Below are positions 41,312 through 52,660 of a stretch of DNA of 64,000 bases, piece after piece. A program made the translations under genes and the position numbers. Source of the stretch: Treponema sp. (GTDB lineage: Bacteria > Spirochaetota > Spirochaetia > Treponematales > Treponemataceae); assembly GCA_017484285.1 (NCBI GenBank), contig JAFUTH010000022.1, forward strand, positions 1-64,000, read 5' to 3'. Under the pieces are notes generated by a model. That model had not been told where the DNA came from, made no database searches, and saw only the letters and a program-made list of their open reading frames with translations. Every line of letters starts with the position of its first letter. Within the stretch, counting starts at the first letter, position 1.

Positions 41312-42883
41312 ATGAAAAAAATCTTGGTTGCAGGTCTTGCTTTGTTGGCAGGGCTTTCATTCTCTGCGTTTGCTTTGGAAGATGCTATCGCCAACAACGA
41401 AAAAGTTGAAAAGGTCGAGTCAGTCGAAACCATTGCGAACACCAAAGGCACAAAATTGTATGTCGTCGGCGATTCAACGCTCAGTTCTTTCAACGACCCG
41501 TATTTCTATCCGCGCTACGGCTACGGCACAAAATTGCAGGATTATCTTCTTCCCAAAAAAATCGAAGTCATCAACCTCGCAATGTCTGGTCGCTCATCAA
41601 AATCATTCTTGACTGAGAAAAACTACGCTGCGCTCAAAAACAGCATCAAAAAGGGCGACTACCTCATCATCGGCTTCGGTCACAACGACGAAAAAGCTGA
41701 AGAGGCTCGCTACACCAATCCGAACGGCTCAAAAGAAGAAGCCGGCTCTTTCAAAAACAGCTTGTACGAAAACTACATCAAGCTTGCGCTCGACAAAAAA
41801 GCAACCCCGATTCTCTGTACGCCAATCGTCCGCCGCGCTCCGGGAAAGGCTTATGAAGGCTCTTATGTGCACGTCACAAAAGATGTGCCAGGATTCCCGG
41901 GCGGCGACTATGCACAGGCAATCCGCGATTTGGGCAAAGAAACAGGCGTTCTTGTTGTTGACCTCACGGCAATCACAAAGGCGCGCTATGAAGCAGCAGG
42001 CGACGAAGCGACGGCAAAATTCCATGCTCAGCTTTCACACAAACCTGCATCAACAGACAACACGCACTTGAACACCTACGGTGCTTCTGTCGTTGCGTAT
42101 GATGTTATCACCGAAGCTGCAAAGGGCGACAAAAAATTTGCCAAATTGGTAAACAAAAAGGCTGCGGCTCCAACAGAAGAACTCCTCGTCAAAAATCCTG
42201 ACTACAACATTCCGAAATATTCAGAATTCATTCCTGAAGAAGACGCAAGCGGCGTATTTGAGACAACTGCTCCGTGGTACGGCACTGTCTTCGGTGACTG
42301 CGGTGGTGCTGAAAAAATCGCTGACCCGGAAATGTACGGAATCGAAGAAAAGAATGGCGTTGTCGAGATTCACGCAGGTCCAAAAGACGGCTCAAAATCA
42401 GTCGGAAAAATCGCTTCTGCTTCAGACGGAATCGCGTTCTACTTCCAGAAATTGCCGATTTCAAAAGATTTCACACTTTCTGCGAAAGTAAAGATTCTCA
42501 ACTTCGCAAACAATAATCAGGTTGCATTCGGTCTCATGGCTCGCGATGATGTCTACATCGACAAATTCGACAACACAATCAACTCTGACTATGTTGCCGC
42601 AGGTGCACTCAAAATCGCAAAAGGTGACGCATTCACAACAAGTTGGTTGCGCCACAACACTGGTTTGACCGAGAATGCAAGTGCTGGACAGGCAGCTCCT
42701 GCAAAAGATCAGGTTGTTGACCTTTCAATCACAAAGAAGGGCAATGTGTACACCGTCAAATACGGAAAAGACACTGCAACATTCGAGGCTGATTTGAACT
42801 CAGTCGACGCAAACAACATTTACGTTGGTTTGTTTGCAGCTCGCTGTGCAGATGTTGAGTTCTCGAACATCTCTTTGAAGTAA
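41312..42883 (+). CDS. Rhamnogalacturonan acetylesterase-like SGNH hydrolase with C-terminal jelly-roll domain
   Basis: A 523-residue exported enzyme; signal peptide MKKILVAGLALLAGLSFSAF. The SGNH domain has block I GDSTLSSF (Ser55), block II NLAMSGRSSKSF, block III GFGHND and block V DNTHLN, as in CE12 esterases (RhaE, YesT). The last ~200 residues (from ~ FETTAPWYGTVFGDCGGA) form an added domain with beta-strands like DUF1349 or laminin-G-type carbohydrate binders. By family it removes acetyl groups from rhamnogalacturonan, letting pectate lyase work. It has its own promoter and terminator. Confidence 0.9.
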   Translation: MKKILVAGLALLAGLSFSAFALEDAIANNEKVEKVESVETIANTKGTKLYVVGDSTLSSFNDPYFYPRYGYGTKLQDYLLPKKIEVINLAMSGRSSKSFLTEKNYAALKNSIKKGDYLIIGFGHNDEKAEEARYTNPNGSKEEAGSFKNSLYENYIKLALDKKATPILCTPIVRRAPGKAYEGSYVHVTKDVPGFPGGDYAQAIRDLGKETGVLVVDLTAITKARYEAAGDEATAKFHAQLSHKPASTDNTHLNTYGASVVAYDVITEAAKGDKKFAKLVNKKAAAPTEELLVKNPDYNIPKYSEFIPEEDASGVFETTAPWYGTVFGDCGGAEKIADPEMYGIEEKNGVVEIHAGPKDGSKSVGKIASASDGIAFYFQKLPISKDFTLSAKVKILNFANNNQVAFGLMARDDVYIDKFDNTINSDYVAAGALKIAKGDAFTTSWLRHNTGLTENASAGQAAPAKDQVVDLSITKKGNVYTVKYGKDTATFEADLNSVDANNIYVGLFAARCADVEFSNISLK

Positions 42884-44215
<1,332 letters not shown>

Positions 44216-44229
44216 ACGAAAAGTCATAA

Positions 44230-46455
44230 ATGATTCTCATAGAAGAACACAAAAATGAAAAACATTATGACTATATCTCCTTATTTACTGGTGCAGGTGG
44301 GCTTGATATAGGTTTTAAAGAGGCGGGATTTGATGGAATTTTTGCAAGTGATATAATGCCACAAGCAAAAGATACCTTTGAAACGAATAACGCCTCTGAA
44401 CCGTATATTTTGACTGACATACGGAAACTGTCCCTAGATGAAATTCATAAGCTCATTGCTGGTAAAAAGGTTGATGTCATTATCGGTGGTCCTCCTTGTC
44501 AAGGCTTTTCAAACATGGGGAATAAGAATTCTGCCGACCCACGAAATCTTTTGTTTGAAAACTATGTTAAAATCGTAGATGATTTACGACCTCAATGTTT
44601 TGTTTTTGAAAATGTGAAAGGTCTTACAACGATGTTTGAAGGGCGTTATTTTAGACAGATTATAAAAGCCTTCCATTCAATAGGGTACAATCTTCATTAT
44701 TCTCTTGTGAATTCCGCACATTATGGTGTTCCTCAAAAACGGGAAAGAATTATAATTGTAGGCACACTTTCTGAAAAACAATTTCTTTTCCCTGCCTTTA
44801 ACATGGATTCCTATAAATCTTTAAAAGCGTATAAAAATGTTGGCGAAGCAATAAATGACTTGATTGATAAAGGAGAGGAATTTCCGAATCAGATTATCTT
44901 AAACCATTCGGAAAAGGTCATCAGCCGCTATAAACTGATACCTGAAGGTGGAAAACTTCCGAAGCCGGAAGATTTGCCGGTTGAAATACGGCGAAAGAAT
45001 TTTGGCAATACTTATTCTCGTTTGAGTCGAAATGATGTTTCTTCGACCATTGTTCCAGGAAATAATGCGCTTCCTATTCATCCAGTTTTGAACAGAAGCC
45101 TTACCCCTCGGGAAGCCGCCCGAATTCAGACATTTCCCGACTCATATATTTTTAAAGGCGACAGACGAAGCCAGTGTATTCAAATCGGAAATGCTGTCCC
45201 ACCTCTGTTAGCCGCGAAAATTGCAGATTGTGTAAAAAAATTTTTGTCTGATGAAAATTATGAGGGAATCATGCCGGACAAATCGATTTTTGCAAAAGAC
45301 GACTTAAGTCAGAATGAGGGCAACAAAAAAGGCAAAGCAAAGCGCGCCACTTTGAAATTTGGGGATTTGTTCTGCGGTGCGGGCGGGTTCACAAAAGGAC
45401 TTGAACAAGCGGGCTTGGAATGTGTCCTCGGGGCGGAATTCAATGAATATGCCGTTGAAGCGTATCGGAAAAATTTCAAGCACGAATGCCTTCAAATCGA
45501 TTTGTCGCAAGAAGAAAACCAAGAACTTGTCGCAAAAAAATTGAAAGAAGCTAAAGTTGATTTAATTGTCGGCGGTCCCCCGTGCCAAGGATTTTCGATT
45601 TTTGGAAAGAGACGCTTTGTCAATACAAAAAATCACGATGTGTCTCAAGACCAGAGGAATAATCTTGTTTTTGCATATGCAAACATTGTCGTCAAATCGG
45701 AAACGCCGTGGTTTATTATGGAAAATGTACCAGGAATTCTCTCTGCCCGCAAAGGTGAATATGTAAAAACAGTGGAACAATTTTTTAAAGATAATGGTTA
45801 TCGAGTTGAGCATAGAATCATAAATGCCGCTGATTACGGTGCACCGCAGTTACGGCATAGATTCATTCTTATCGGTACAAAAACTGATTTGGCATTTCCG
45901 TTTCCAAAACCGAAGTATTATGAGAATCCGACTTCCTGGGAATTGCCGTATAGAACGGTTGAAGAGGTCATTACGGATTTAGCTGAGACATCGACATATA
46001 AAAAATACAAGAACCATGAGCCGCCTCATCATCAAAAGGTTATTGAAGAAAGGTATTCTTATATAAAGGAAGGGGAAAAACTGAATATCAATGATTTGCC
46101 AGAACATTTGCGAATTGGAACAAAAACAGGCAAACCCATCGAAAACTACAGCCATGTATATGAGAGGCTGGATAGAAAAAAACCTTCTTTTACTATTGTT
46201 CCAGGGCACAACGCGTTTCCTGTTCACCCGACCTTGAACAGAACGCTGACGGTGCGAGAAGCCGCCCGAATTCAGACTTTCCCTGACGATATGGAATTTG
46301 TCGGACCTATTATAAATCAGTGTTTGCAAGTTGGAAACGCTTTTCCCTGCATTGTCGCCCAATCAATTGGTGAACGGCTTCGTACCATCGTAAACAAAGA
46401 ATGGAATGACGATACAAAAACGAAACTTGCAAAAAAATCAATGCTGGAGAGTTAA
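44230..46455 (+). CDS. Fused tandem C5-cytosine DNA methyltransferase
   Basis: A 741-residue protein holding two complete m5C methyltransferases. Copy 1: motif I LFTGAGGLDIGFKEAGF, motif IV GGPPCQGFSNMG (Cys90), ENV 127-129, QKRER, and motif X QIGNAVPP. Copy 2 (from ~375): LFCGAGGFTKGLEQAG, GGPPCQGFSIFG (Cys452), ENV 498-500, QLRHR, QVGNAFP. Each has its own target-recognition region, so the halves probably modify different strands of an asymmetric site. It is immediately followed by the endonuclease gene. Base composition is clearly more A/T-rich than purA, which suggests horizontal gain. Confidence 0.95.
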   Translation: MILIEEHKNEKHYDYISLFTGAGGLDIGFKEAGFDGIFASDIMPQAKDTFETNNASEPYILTDIRKLSLDEIHKLIAGKKVDVIIGGPPCQGFSNMGNKNSADPRNLLFENYVKIVDDLRPQCFVFENVKGLTTMFEGRYFRQIIKAFHSIGYNLHYSLVNSAHYGVPQKRERIIIVGTLSEKQFLFPAFNMDSYKSLKAYKNVGEAINDLIDKGEEFPNQIILNHSEKVISRYKLIPEGGKLPKPEDLPVEIRRKNFGNTYSRLSRNDVSSTIVPGNNALPIHPVLNRSLTPREAARIQTFPDSYIFKGDRRSQCIQIGNAVPPLLAAKIADCVKKFLSDENYEGIMPDKSIFAKDDLSQNEGNKKGKAKRATLKFGDLFCGAGGFTKGLEQAGLECVLGAEFNEYAVEAYRKNFKHECLQIDLSQEENQELVAKKLKEAKVDLIVGGPPCQGFSIFGKRRFVNTKNHDVSQDQRNNLVFAYANIVVKSETPWFIMENVPGILSARKGEYVKTVEQFFKDNGYRVEHRIINAADYGAPQLRHRFILIGTKTDLAFPFPKPKYYENPTSWELPYRTVEEVITDLAETSTYKKYKNHEPPHHQKVIEERYSYIKEGEKLNINDLPEHLRIGTKTGKPIENYSHVYERLDRKKPSFTIVPGHNAFPVHPTLNRTLTVREAARIQTFPDDMEFVGPIINQCLQVGNAFPCIVAQSIGERLRTIVNKEWNDDTKTKLAKKSMLES

Positions 46456-46459
46456 AACA

Positions 46460-47704
46460 ATGTCCTTGAATCATCATATATTGGCTAAGGAAACAACAGA
46501 TGCAATTCTTTCCCACTTCAAAAAAGCGGAATGGTCTTGTGCAGATGGTCTCGGAACAGAATTTTATCGTGGCGGAACAAATGCAGATTTCCCTTCTCCC
46601 GATGCAGCATTTTATGATGATACGCACAAAGTAAAAGTTTCTTTTGAATTCAAACCCCCGACGGAAACAAAACGGGGAATTCTTACCGGTGTTGGACAGA
46701 GCATCGCATATCTGCAAAATTGCAATATTTCATATCTAGTCGCACCCAAAATGCTTGAAGATTATAAACTTGGTGACTATCTGACTGATTTATATGCAGA
46801 GCAAATATCAGGAAAACTTCCAACAGGTTTAATTCTGTATGAGAACTCAAATCCTGAAACTGTTTCATTGGTACATAATGTAGATAAAATTTCTAAAAAA
46901 GATTTTTCTTTTTCGGGTAAAGAAAGCAACAGGTTTTGGGCGAAGCATGTTGACCAGCCGTTAGCTCTTTTTCATACAATCCTTCATTACTACTATCTCA
47001 AAAAAGTAAAAATTCTGCCAGTGGATGCGGATCCCTTTGCCGTGTGTTGGAAAGAACGCATGATTCCAAAAGATATTCTAACGAATTTCACAACCAGACC
47101 CATAATAGACATTGAAGGCAATCCCATTATGACGGTGGCTGGCACAAAGCAAATGGTATACCTTGAGAAAAAACTAAATTCCATAAAGAACGAATCTCTT
47201 GATAAACGCATAGAAATCATTTCGCATGAAATTGATACGAATTTTATTGGTGACAATTATTTCAACTCAGTAAAAAAGAATCTTATTACATTTCACAAGC
47301 ATTTACAGACAATAGATTCTGAAGGTCAACTCACAGAAAGAGGTTTCGCATTGTATCATATCGGCTTGATGAATGGGGCGACAAGCAAGATTTTTCGCGA
47401 CTATTTTACAAAAGAAGTCTTAATAACAGGGCATCATATAGATTTGCTTTTGGATTATGACGCAATCAAGCAAGAGAACATAAAAAATGCAGATAATGCT
47501 ACTCAAATTCTTTCTTTGATGGAACAAGATTATGAAAACAAAGGGTATCTAAAACGGAATCCCAATAGAATGAGCAAAGAGAAAAGTGATGTGAAATTTC
47601 TAAAATATGAACGAATTCTGTGGAAAGCATTGGGCTTGTTAGATTCGCAAGATAAAATTCAATGGAAGAAGATTACAGAAATTTGCTCTTTATCAGATTT
47701 TTAA
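46460..47704 (+). CDS. Putative type II restriction endonuclease, partner of the fused methyltransferase
   Basis: A 414-residue protein I do not match to a named enzyme. It has a PD-(D/E)XK-like core near the N-terminus: SPDAAFYDD (Asp48), then VKVSFEFKPPTETKRG with Glu63 and Lys65. Its position 4 bases after the methyltransferase, in the same direction, and the similar AT-rich composition make a restriction role very likely. It would cut unmodified DNA at the site protected by the upstream gene. ATG 46460 is used rather than upstream ATGs that overlap the methyltransferase. Confidence 0.8.
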   Translation: MSLNHHILAKETTDAILSHFKKAEWSCADGLGTEFYRGGTNADFPSPDAAFYDDTHKVKVSFEFKPPTETKRGILTGVGQSIAYLQNCNISYLVAPKMLEDYKLGDYLTDLYAEQISGKLPTGLILYENSNPETVSLVHNVDKISKKDFSFSGKESNRFWAKHVDQPLALFHTILHYYYLKKVKILPVDADPFAVCWKERMIPKDILTNFTTRPIIDIEGNPIMTVAGTKQMVYLEKKLNSIKNESLDKRIEIISHEIDTNFIGDNYFNSVKKNLITFHKHLQTIDSEGQLTERGFALYHIGLMNGATSKIFRDYFTKEVLITGHHIDLLLDYDAIKQENIKNADNATQILSLMEQDYENKGYLKRNPNRMSKEKSDVKFLKYERILWKALGLLDSQDKIQWKKITEICSLSDF

Positions 47705-47762
47705 GTAATACTTCTCGTTCCCTTAATTCAATCTTCACCTCAAATCTGCCGAAAATAAGAGC

Positions 47763-48620
47763 ATGAAATTGTATTCGTCTGTTTTTGTTGCGCTTGCGTT
47801 GGTTGGGCTATTCTCTGTTTCGTGTTTAAAAAATGATGTTTCGGAACCTGCGGAAGTCGAAGAGACAATCCCCGTGGAGACTTTTGTTGACGGGAAAATT
47901 TTGAGCAAGTCTGCCTCGCTTTGCTTGTTCGGGCGCGATTCTGAGATGCATTCGGTGATTAAGCTTTACGCGGGCGCGGATATTTCTGTGCTTGAAATTG
48001 ACGGCGTGATTGATACGAAATTCGTTCCCGATAAAAATGCCCTGTCTGAGGAAATAAAAGGCACGGAATTCGTTCATGTTGTGCACGACAATCTTGATTT
48101 TTGGCTTGAAAAGTCGGTGTTTGCCCTGAACTGCGAGAATGCGGTCGCGATTGAGAAAACTTTTTTGTATGCTGATGAAACGCTCTCGCAGAAAATTGAC
48201 TCTCCGCAAAATCCGCTGAAATTTGCCGCCCGAATCGCAAAGGCGAAAGAAGAAAATTCTTCTGAAAACTCGGAATCGCAAAAATCTACGAAAATCTTCT
48301 ATTATGATACTGGCGCGAAATCCGTTCGGGAAGCGTTTGTTTCGTCTGCTTCGATAAGTGCGCGGATTGACGACATCGTGGTGAGTCAGGTCGCCGAGGA
48401 GCTGAAGGTCACGAAACGGGCTGCCCCGCGCAACGAGCTTTTTGCAAAAGCCGCGAAATACAAGCCGTGTAAAAAAGTGCTTGCCGCTCTGAACGCACAA
48501 AAAACGGACAAAGTGGTCAACAATTATCAGGAAGTGTTGAAGTCCATGCAGCGGATGTCTCGTGGCGTGAACGTGGAAGAACTTTTGACCGTTGACCAGT
48601 CGAAAGACCCGTTTAAGTAA
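47763..48620 (+). CDS. Lipoprotein of unknown function
   Basis: A 285-residue lipoprotein (signal MKLYSSVFVALALVGLFSVS, lipobox SC). It is acidic and repeats of no known fold are seen; the C-terminus (YKPCKKVLAALNAQKTDK, VKSMQRMSRGVN-like) is basic. It overlaps the start of the next gene by a base, so it is transcribed with the membrane pair downstream. I do not recognise the family, though such proteins occur in treponemes. Confidence 0.75.
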   Translation: MKLYSSVFVALALVGLFSVSCLKNDVSEPAEVEETIPVETFVDGKILSKSASLCLFGRDSEMHSVIKLYAGADISVLEIDGVIDTKFVPDKNALSEEIKGTEFVHVVHDNLDFWLEKSVFALNCENAVAIEKTFLYADETLSQKIDSPQNPLKFAARIAKAKEENSSENSESQKSTKIFYYDTGAKSVREAFVSSASISARIDDIVVSQVAEELKVTKRAAPRNELFAKAAKYKPCKKVLAALNAQKTDKVVNNYQEVLKSMQRMSRGVNVEELLTVDQSKDPFK

Positions 48621-49252
48621 TGCAAAATATAGAATTCGTAATGAAAAATAAAAATCCGAGTGAAAAGCTTGTTTCTTTTCTTGCCGCACTTTGCTTGTTT
48701 CTCTCTGCGATTGAAAACGCGATTCCGAAGCCCTTGCCGTTTTTACGCCTCGGACTTGCCAACCTACCGATAGTTCTGTCACTTTTTTTATTGCCGTATC
48801 GAAAAATACTTCTGCTCGTGAGTTTTAAAGTTATCGCGCAGGGAATCATTTCGGGGACGCTTTTTTCATACATTTTTTTGTTTTCGGCGGGCGGTTCGTT
48901 TTCTTCGGCGATTGCGATGATGGGATTGCACGCACTGTGTGGAAATCACGGCAATAAAATAACTAACGAACGAAAGTTGTTTTCTGTTTCTGCGGTGGGA
49001 ATCAGCCTTTTTGGTTCGCTTGCAAGCACATTCGCCCAGCTTGTGTTGGCACGGTTCTTTCTTTTCGGTACAAACACAAAATACATCGCACCGATTTTGC
49101 TTGTTTCAGGATTGGTAACAGGTCTTCTTTTGGGAGTTTTCGCAGAACTTTTCATGCAGAAATCAAAGTTTTTTAGAGAAATCTCGACTTCGCTCAATGT
49201 GACAAGCGATGCCGATGCCGTCAGTTCGGATGGAACGGAGAAATCAAAATGA
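48620..49252 (+). CDS. Gx-transporter family (Hpre_diP_synt_I-like) membrane protein
   Basis: A 210-residue protein with 5-6 helices. The block AIENAIPKPLPFLRLGLANL and then LPIVLSLFLLP, and VGISLFGSLASTFAQLVLAR, match the family long labelled heptaprenyl diphosphate synthase component I, now regarded as an ECF-type substrate-binding membrane subunit. The substrate is unknown. ATG 48644 (MKNKNPSEK) is an alternative start. The next gene overlaps its stop by 4 bases. Confidence 0.85.
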   Translation: MQNIEFVMKNKNPSEKLVSFLAALCLFLSAIENAIPKPLPFLRLGLANLPIVLSLFLLPYRKILLLVSFKVIAQGIISGTLFSYIFLFSAGGSFSSAIAMMGLHALCGNHGNKITNERKLFSVSAVGISLFGSLASTFAQLVLARFFLFGTNTKYIAPILLVSGLVTGLLLGVFAELFMQKSKFFREISTSLNVTSDADAVSSDGTEKSK

Positions 49253-49668
49253 ACAAAGAAATTCTTTTGACTGCGACAATTTGGTCCTTCACGCTCATTT
49301 TTTTCGTTCTCGCGTGCGTGAAATGTCACCGTGTGCGCGTTCTGCCGTCGCTTTTTATCGTGCTTTTTGTGATTTTTTTCTCGCTCCTGTCTCCTTCGGG
49401 TGAAGTTCTACTAACAGTCGGTACTTTTAGAATCACGCTTGATTCGCTTCTTTTGGGCTTGCGGCGGAGCGGAATCTTGGTCGGCATGGTCTTTCTTTCG
49501 CGGATTGTCGTAACCCCGAACATAAAACTGCACGGAAAATTCGGAAACAAACTAACGGAAGTTTTCTTTTATCTCAATTTGCTCACCGAAAAGAAAATCG
49601 CATTCAAACGCGGGCATATCATCGAGGCGATAGATGACCGTTTATGCGAGATTTGGCAAGTAAATTGA
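49249..49668 (+). CDS. Small membrane protein, possible EcfT-like partner
   Basis: A 139-residue protein with hydrophobic helices (ILLTATIWSFTLIFFVLACV, VLPSLFIVLFVIFFSLLSPS) and a conserved-looking core FRITLDSLLLGLRRSGILVG followed by MVFLSRIVV, which recalls the coupling helix region of ECF T-components. It is translationally coupled (ATGA) to the Gx-transporter gene. The EcfT similarity is weak and is my inference. Confidence 0.6.
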   Translation: MNKEILLTATIWSFTLIFFVLACVKCHRVRVLPSLFIVLFVIFFSLLSPSGEVLLTVGTFRITLDSLLLGLRRSGILVGMVFLSRIVVTPNIKLHGKFGNKLTEVFFYLNLLTEKKIAFKRGHIIEAIDDRLCEIWQVN

Positions 49669-49710
49669 TTGCCACTGTCGGAAGGTTTGCATTCGTGCTA
49701 TACTTTTTTC

Positions 49711-52146
49711 ATGCCTGATTTTTCCCGCGCGTACGAAAAACTTTCCTCGCTTCCGATTTCGCCTTTTTTGGCGGAAATTTGCTCGTCGCTCAAAGCCTCT
49801 GAATCGCGATTTTTGGTTTTGACGGCGGAGACTGCGGCGGGAAAATCGACTGCCGTGCCGATTGCGCTACTGGAGCATTTTGCGGGGAAGATTCTCATGC
49901 TGGAACCGCGACGACTTGCGGCGAGCGCGATTGCGGAGAGGCTTTCGGATTTGCTTGGCGAAGAGACGGGCGAAACGGTGGGCTATCGGCTTCACCTTGA
50001 TTCAAAAGTTTCTGCTCGCACACGGCTTGAAGTGATTACCGAGGCGATTTTGACGCGCCGATTGCAGGCTGACCCGCTTCTTGAAGATGTGAATGTGATT
50101 GTCCTCGATGAGTTTCACGAGCGGTCGATTCATTCTGATTTGGCACTCGCTTTTTTGAAAGAAACGATGCAGCTCCGTGACGATTTGTTTGTGATTGTGA
50201 TGAGCGCGACAATTAACTATCGTTCGGTATCTGAATATCTCGGGACAAAAGAACATCCTGCGCCTGTCATACAAATTCCCGGTCGCCAGTTCCCCGTGGA
50301 AATAGAATATAAACCGAATGAGAGCGTAGCGCGAGCAATTTTTGATGAATTAACAAACGAACGGTCGGAAAATAAGGGCACAATTCTTATCTTTCTTCCT
50401 GGCATTTATGAAATTCGTAAGACAAAATCTGAACTTGAAAACTATCTTTCGCAAAGTGACCATGACGCGGATATCCTGATTTTGCATTCTTCCGTGCCGA
50501 TTTCTGAGCAACGAAAAATTCTCCGTCCGTGTCCGAGTGACGCACCTCGCAGGGTGATTCTTTCTTCTGCGATTGCCGAAACTTCACTCACTGTGCCGGA
50601 CGTTACGCTCGTAATTGACTCGGGATTGTGCCGCGTGAACAAGATGAATGTCGCGCTCGGCATGGAACATCTTGTGACGGAAAACGAAAGCCTTTTTAGC
50701 GCGGAACAGCGAGCGGGTCGGGCTGGGCGTGTGGCGGCGGGAAAATGCATTCGCCTGTGGAGCGAGCATGACGCACGAGTGGAGCAAAATCCGCCCGAAA
50801 TTCTTCGTGCCGATTTAACGCAGCTCGTGCTTGAATGTGCGAAATGGGGCGCGACTGAAATCGAAAAACACGACTGGCTCACTCCGCCGTCGCCGTCTGC
50901 GTGGGAAGCGGCAAAATTCTTGCTTGAAAATCTTGATTGCCTTGAAACGCAGGCCGATTCAAACGGCGGTGAAGCGACAAAAATCACCGAAAAAGGAAAG
51001 GCAGTCTTGCAGTTAGGCTTGCATCCGCGCTTGGCGTGCGTTGCGCTTGCGGGCGGAGCGGAAGCTGTTCTGCCGTTTTCAGAATATGCCGAAGCTGCTC
51101 CCGACCGACAGAAACTTTTCGTGACTGACTTAAAGAGAAGATTGAAAGATTGCCGTATCGAAGCAAAAACGCTTCCTGTCCTTGCAGGCTTTCCCGACCG
51201 GCTTGCGCGAATTTCCCCCGAAACCGAGGCGAACGCTGACCGCGCGGAATATCAGTTCCCCTCGGGACGGAAGGCATTTTTGTCTCGCGAGCTTTTGATT
51301 TCTCATGGGCTTTCTTCGTTTCCCGATTGGCTTGTCGCGCCAGAAGTTGACGCGGGCGAGCGAACAGGAAAAATCTATTCATTTGAAGCCTTGACCGACG
51401 AACAAGCGGAAGCATTCTTGCAGAATCACACGAAAACCGAAATCCGAACGGAATTTGTCGGACTAACGAATAGTAGCGACTTCAAGAATCTTTCGATTCA
51501 AAAACGGGAAATTTCAGCGTATGGCGCGATTATCCTCAAAGAAAAGAAACTTCCGACCGAAAGCGAAGATTTTGCGTTGGCGATTTGTGACTCGGTGCGC
51601 AAAAAAGGCTTAAAAATGCTACCGATTGATAGCAAAATCGAGGATTTTTTGCTCAGAATCGACTTTTATATCAATTCTGATATAAAAAACCCCTTAAAAT
51701 CTCGGGAAGAAATCCGAAAAAAGCGTGATTCGCTTGAAAAACGACCGAGCGATTGGCTACGACCGTTCGTTAAGTCACAAAAAATCAACGCTCAGGACAT
51801 TTTTGACGCGCTCTACTGGTATCTTGATGGAAGCGAAATCGATGCGAAAGTGCCACTCCATATCACTTTGGCTAACGGTCGGAAGCGAAAAATCAAATAC
51901 GAAAAGAAAGCCGACGGCACGATTCAGCCTACGCTCGAAATCATCATTCAGCAGATTTTCGGTTGCTTTGAAACTCCGAAGATTCTCGGTGTTCCTGTCT
52001 TGTTCAAACTGCTTTCACCCGCGAGCCGCCCGCTCCAAATCACTGACGACCTGGAGCATTTTTGGACAGGCGCATGGGTCGAAATCTGCAAGGAAATGAA
52101 AGGCCTCTACCCCAAGCACAACTGGGATTACCGGGTTTGTGAGTGA
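49711..52146 (+). CDS. hrpB: ATP-dependent RNA helicase HrpB-type (DEAH)
   Basis: An 811-residue helicase. Walker A TAETAAGKST (~38-47), DEAH box as VIVLDEFHERSIHSDLALAF, motif III MSATI, motif V/VI SSAIAETSLTVPDVTLVIDS and AEQRAGRAGRVAAGKCIRLW, and the HrpB-specific C-terminal domain near the end (FDALYWYLDGSEIDAKVPLH). ATG 49711 (MPDFSR) fits the family start. It unwinds RNA with ATP; its exact role in bacteria is not settled. It is alone on its transcript. Confidence 0.93.
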   Translation: MPDFSRAYEKLSSLPISPFLAEICSSLKASESRFLVLTAETAAGKSTAVPIALLEHFAGKILMLEPRRLAASAIAERLSDLLGEETGETVGYRLHLDSKVSARTRLEVITEAILTRRLQADPLLEDVNVIVLDEFHERSIHSDLALAFLKETMQLRDDLFVIVMSATINYRSVSEYLGTKEHPAPVIQIPGRQFPVEIEYKPNESVARAIFDELTNERSENKGTILIFLPGIYEIRKTKSELENYLSQSDHDADILILHSSVPISEQRKILRPCPSDAPRRVILSSAIAETSLTVPDVTLVIDSGLCRVNKMNVALGMEHLVTENESLFSAEQRAGRAGRVAAGKCIRLWSEHDARVEQNPPEILRADLTQLVLECAKWGATEIEKHDWLTPPSPSAWEAAKFLLENLDCLETQADSNGGEATKITEKGKAVLQLGLHPRLACVALAGGAEAVLPFSEYAEAAPDRQKLFVTDLKRRLKDCRIEAKTLPVLAGFPDRLARISPETEANADRAEYQFPSGRKAFLSRELLISHGLSSFPDWLVAPEVDAGERTGKIYSFEALTDEQAEAFLQNHTKTEIRTEFVGLTNSSDFKNLSIQKREISAYGAIILKEKKLPTESEDFALAICDSVRKKGLKMLPIDSKIEDFLLRIDFYINSDIKNPLKSREEIRKKRDSLEKRPSDWLRPFVKSQKINAQDIFDALYWYLDGSEIDAKVPLHITLANGRKRKIKYEKKADGTIQPTLEIIIQQIFGCFETPKILGVPVLFKLLSPASRPLQITDDLEHFWTGAWVEICKEMKGLYPKHNWDYRVCE

Positions 52147-52306
52147 CAGCAAGCATGGAAAATTGTTGCTTTCCCCAAAATAGGTAAAATTACTTCGCAA
52201 TTTTCTATCGTCCTCACCCAAGCTCGCCCGAATTTTCTTTTTCCTAAAAAACTTATTCTGTAAGAATATATTTGACACTGTGCACAATATAATGTACACT
52301 TCTCTT

Positions 52307-52660
52307 ATGGAGCGAGAACAACCTTTAAGCACAGCATTTTTTCAAACCGAGCAAGGAAATCAGCCTTGCAGAGATTTTATCCTAAGTCTTTCCCGCAATG
52401 ACAAACGCGAAGTCGGTGCGAAAATATTTGAAGTGTAAAAAGGTTTTCCGATGGGATTGCCGCTTGTCAGAAAAATGGGGTCTGACTTGTGGGAAATCAG
52501 AGTGAACATAACGGATGGAATCTGCCGAATCTTCTTTACCATTGTCGAAAACATGATGATTTTGCTTCACGGATTTGTAAAGAAATCGCAGAAAACACCG
52601 CAGAACGAACTTGAAACCGCGCAGAACAGAGTAAAACTGTTCAAGGAAATGAACAAATGA
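52307..52660 (+). pseudogene. Gp49/HigB-like (DUF891) toxin broken by an in-frame stop
   Basis: From ATG 52307 the frame reads an N-terminal part ending AKIFEV, then TAA at 52436-52438, then continues KGFPMGLPLVRKMGSDLWEI, ITDGICRIFFTIVENMMILL, HGFVKKSQKTPQNELETA. This is the phage Gp49-like/HigB toxin family along its full length. A single C-to-T change (CAA to TAA) explains the stop. A restart at ATG 52451 would give only the C-terminal 69 residues. A TTGACA/TACACT promoter (17-base spacer, 52271-52299) overlaps an imperfect palindrome. Confidence 0.85.

Noticed and set aside
47826..48782. Minus-strand open frame of 318 codons over the lipoprotein gene
   Set aside because: Antisense shadow with basic, low-complexity translation; the plus-strand lipoprotein has a signal peptide and coupling to its neighbour.
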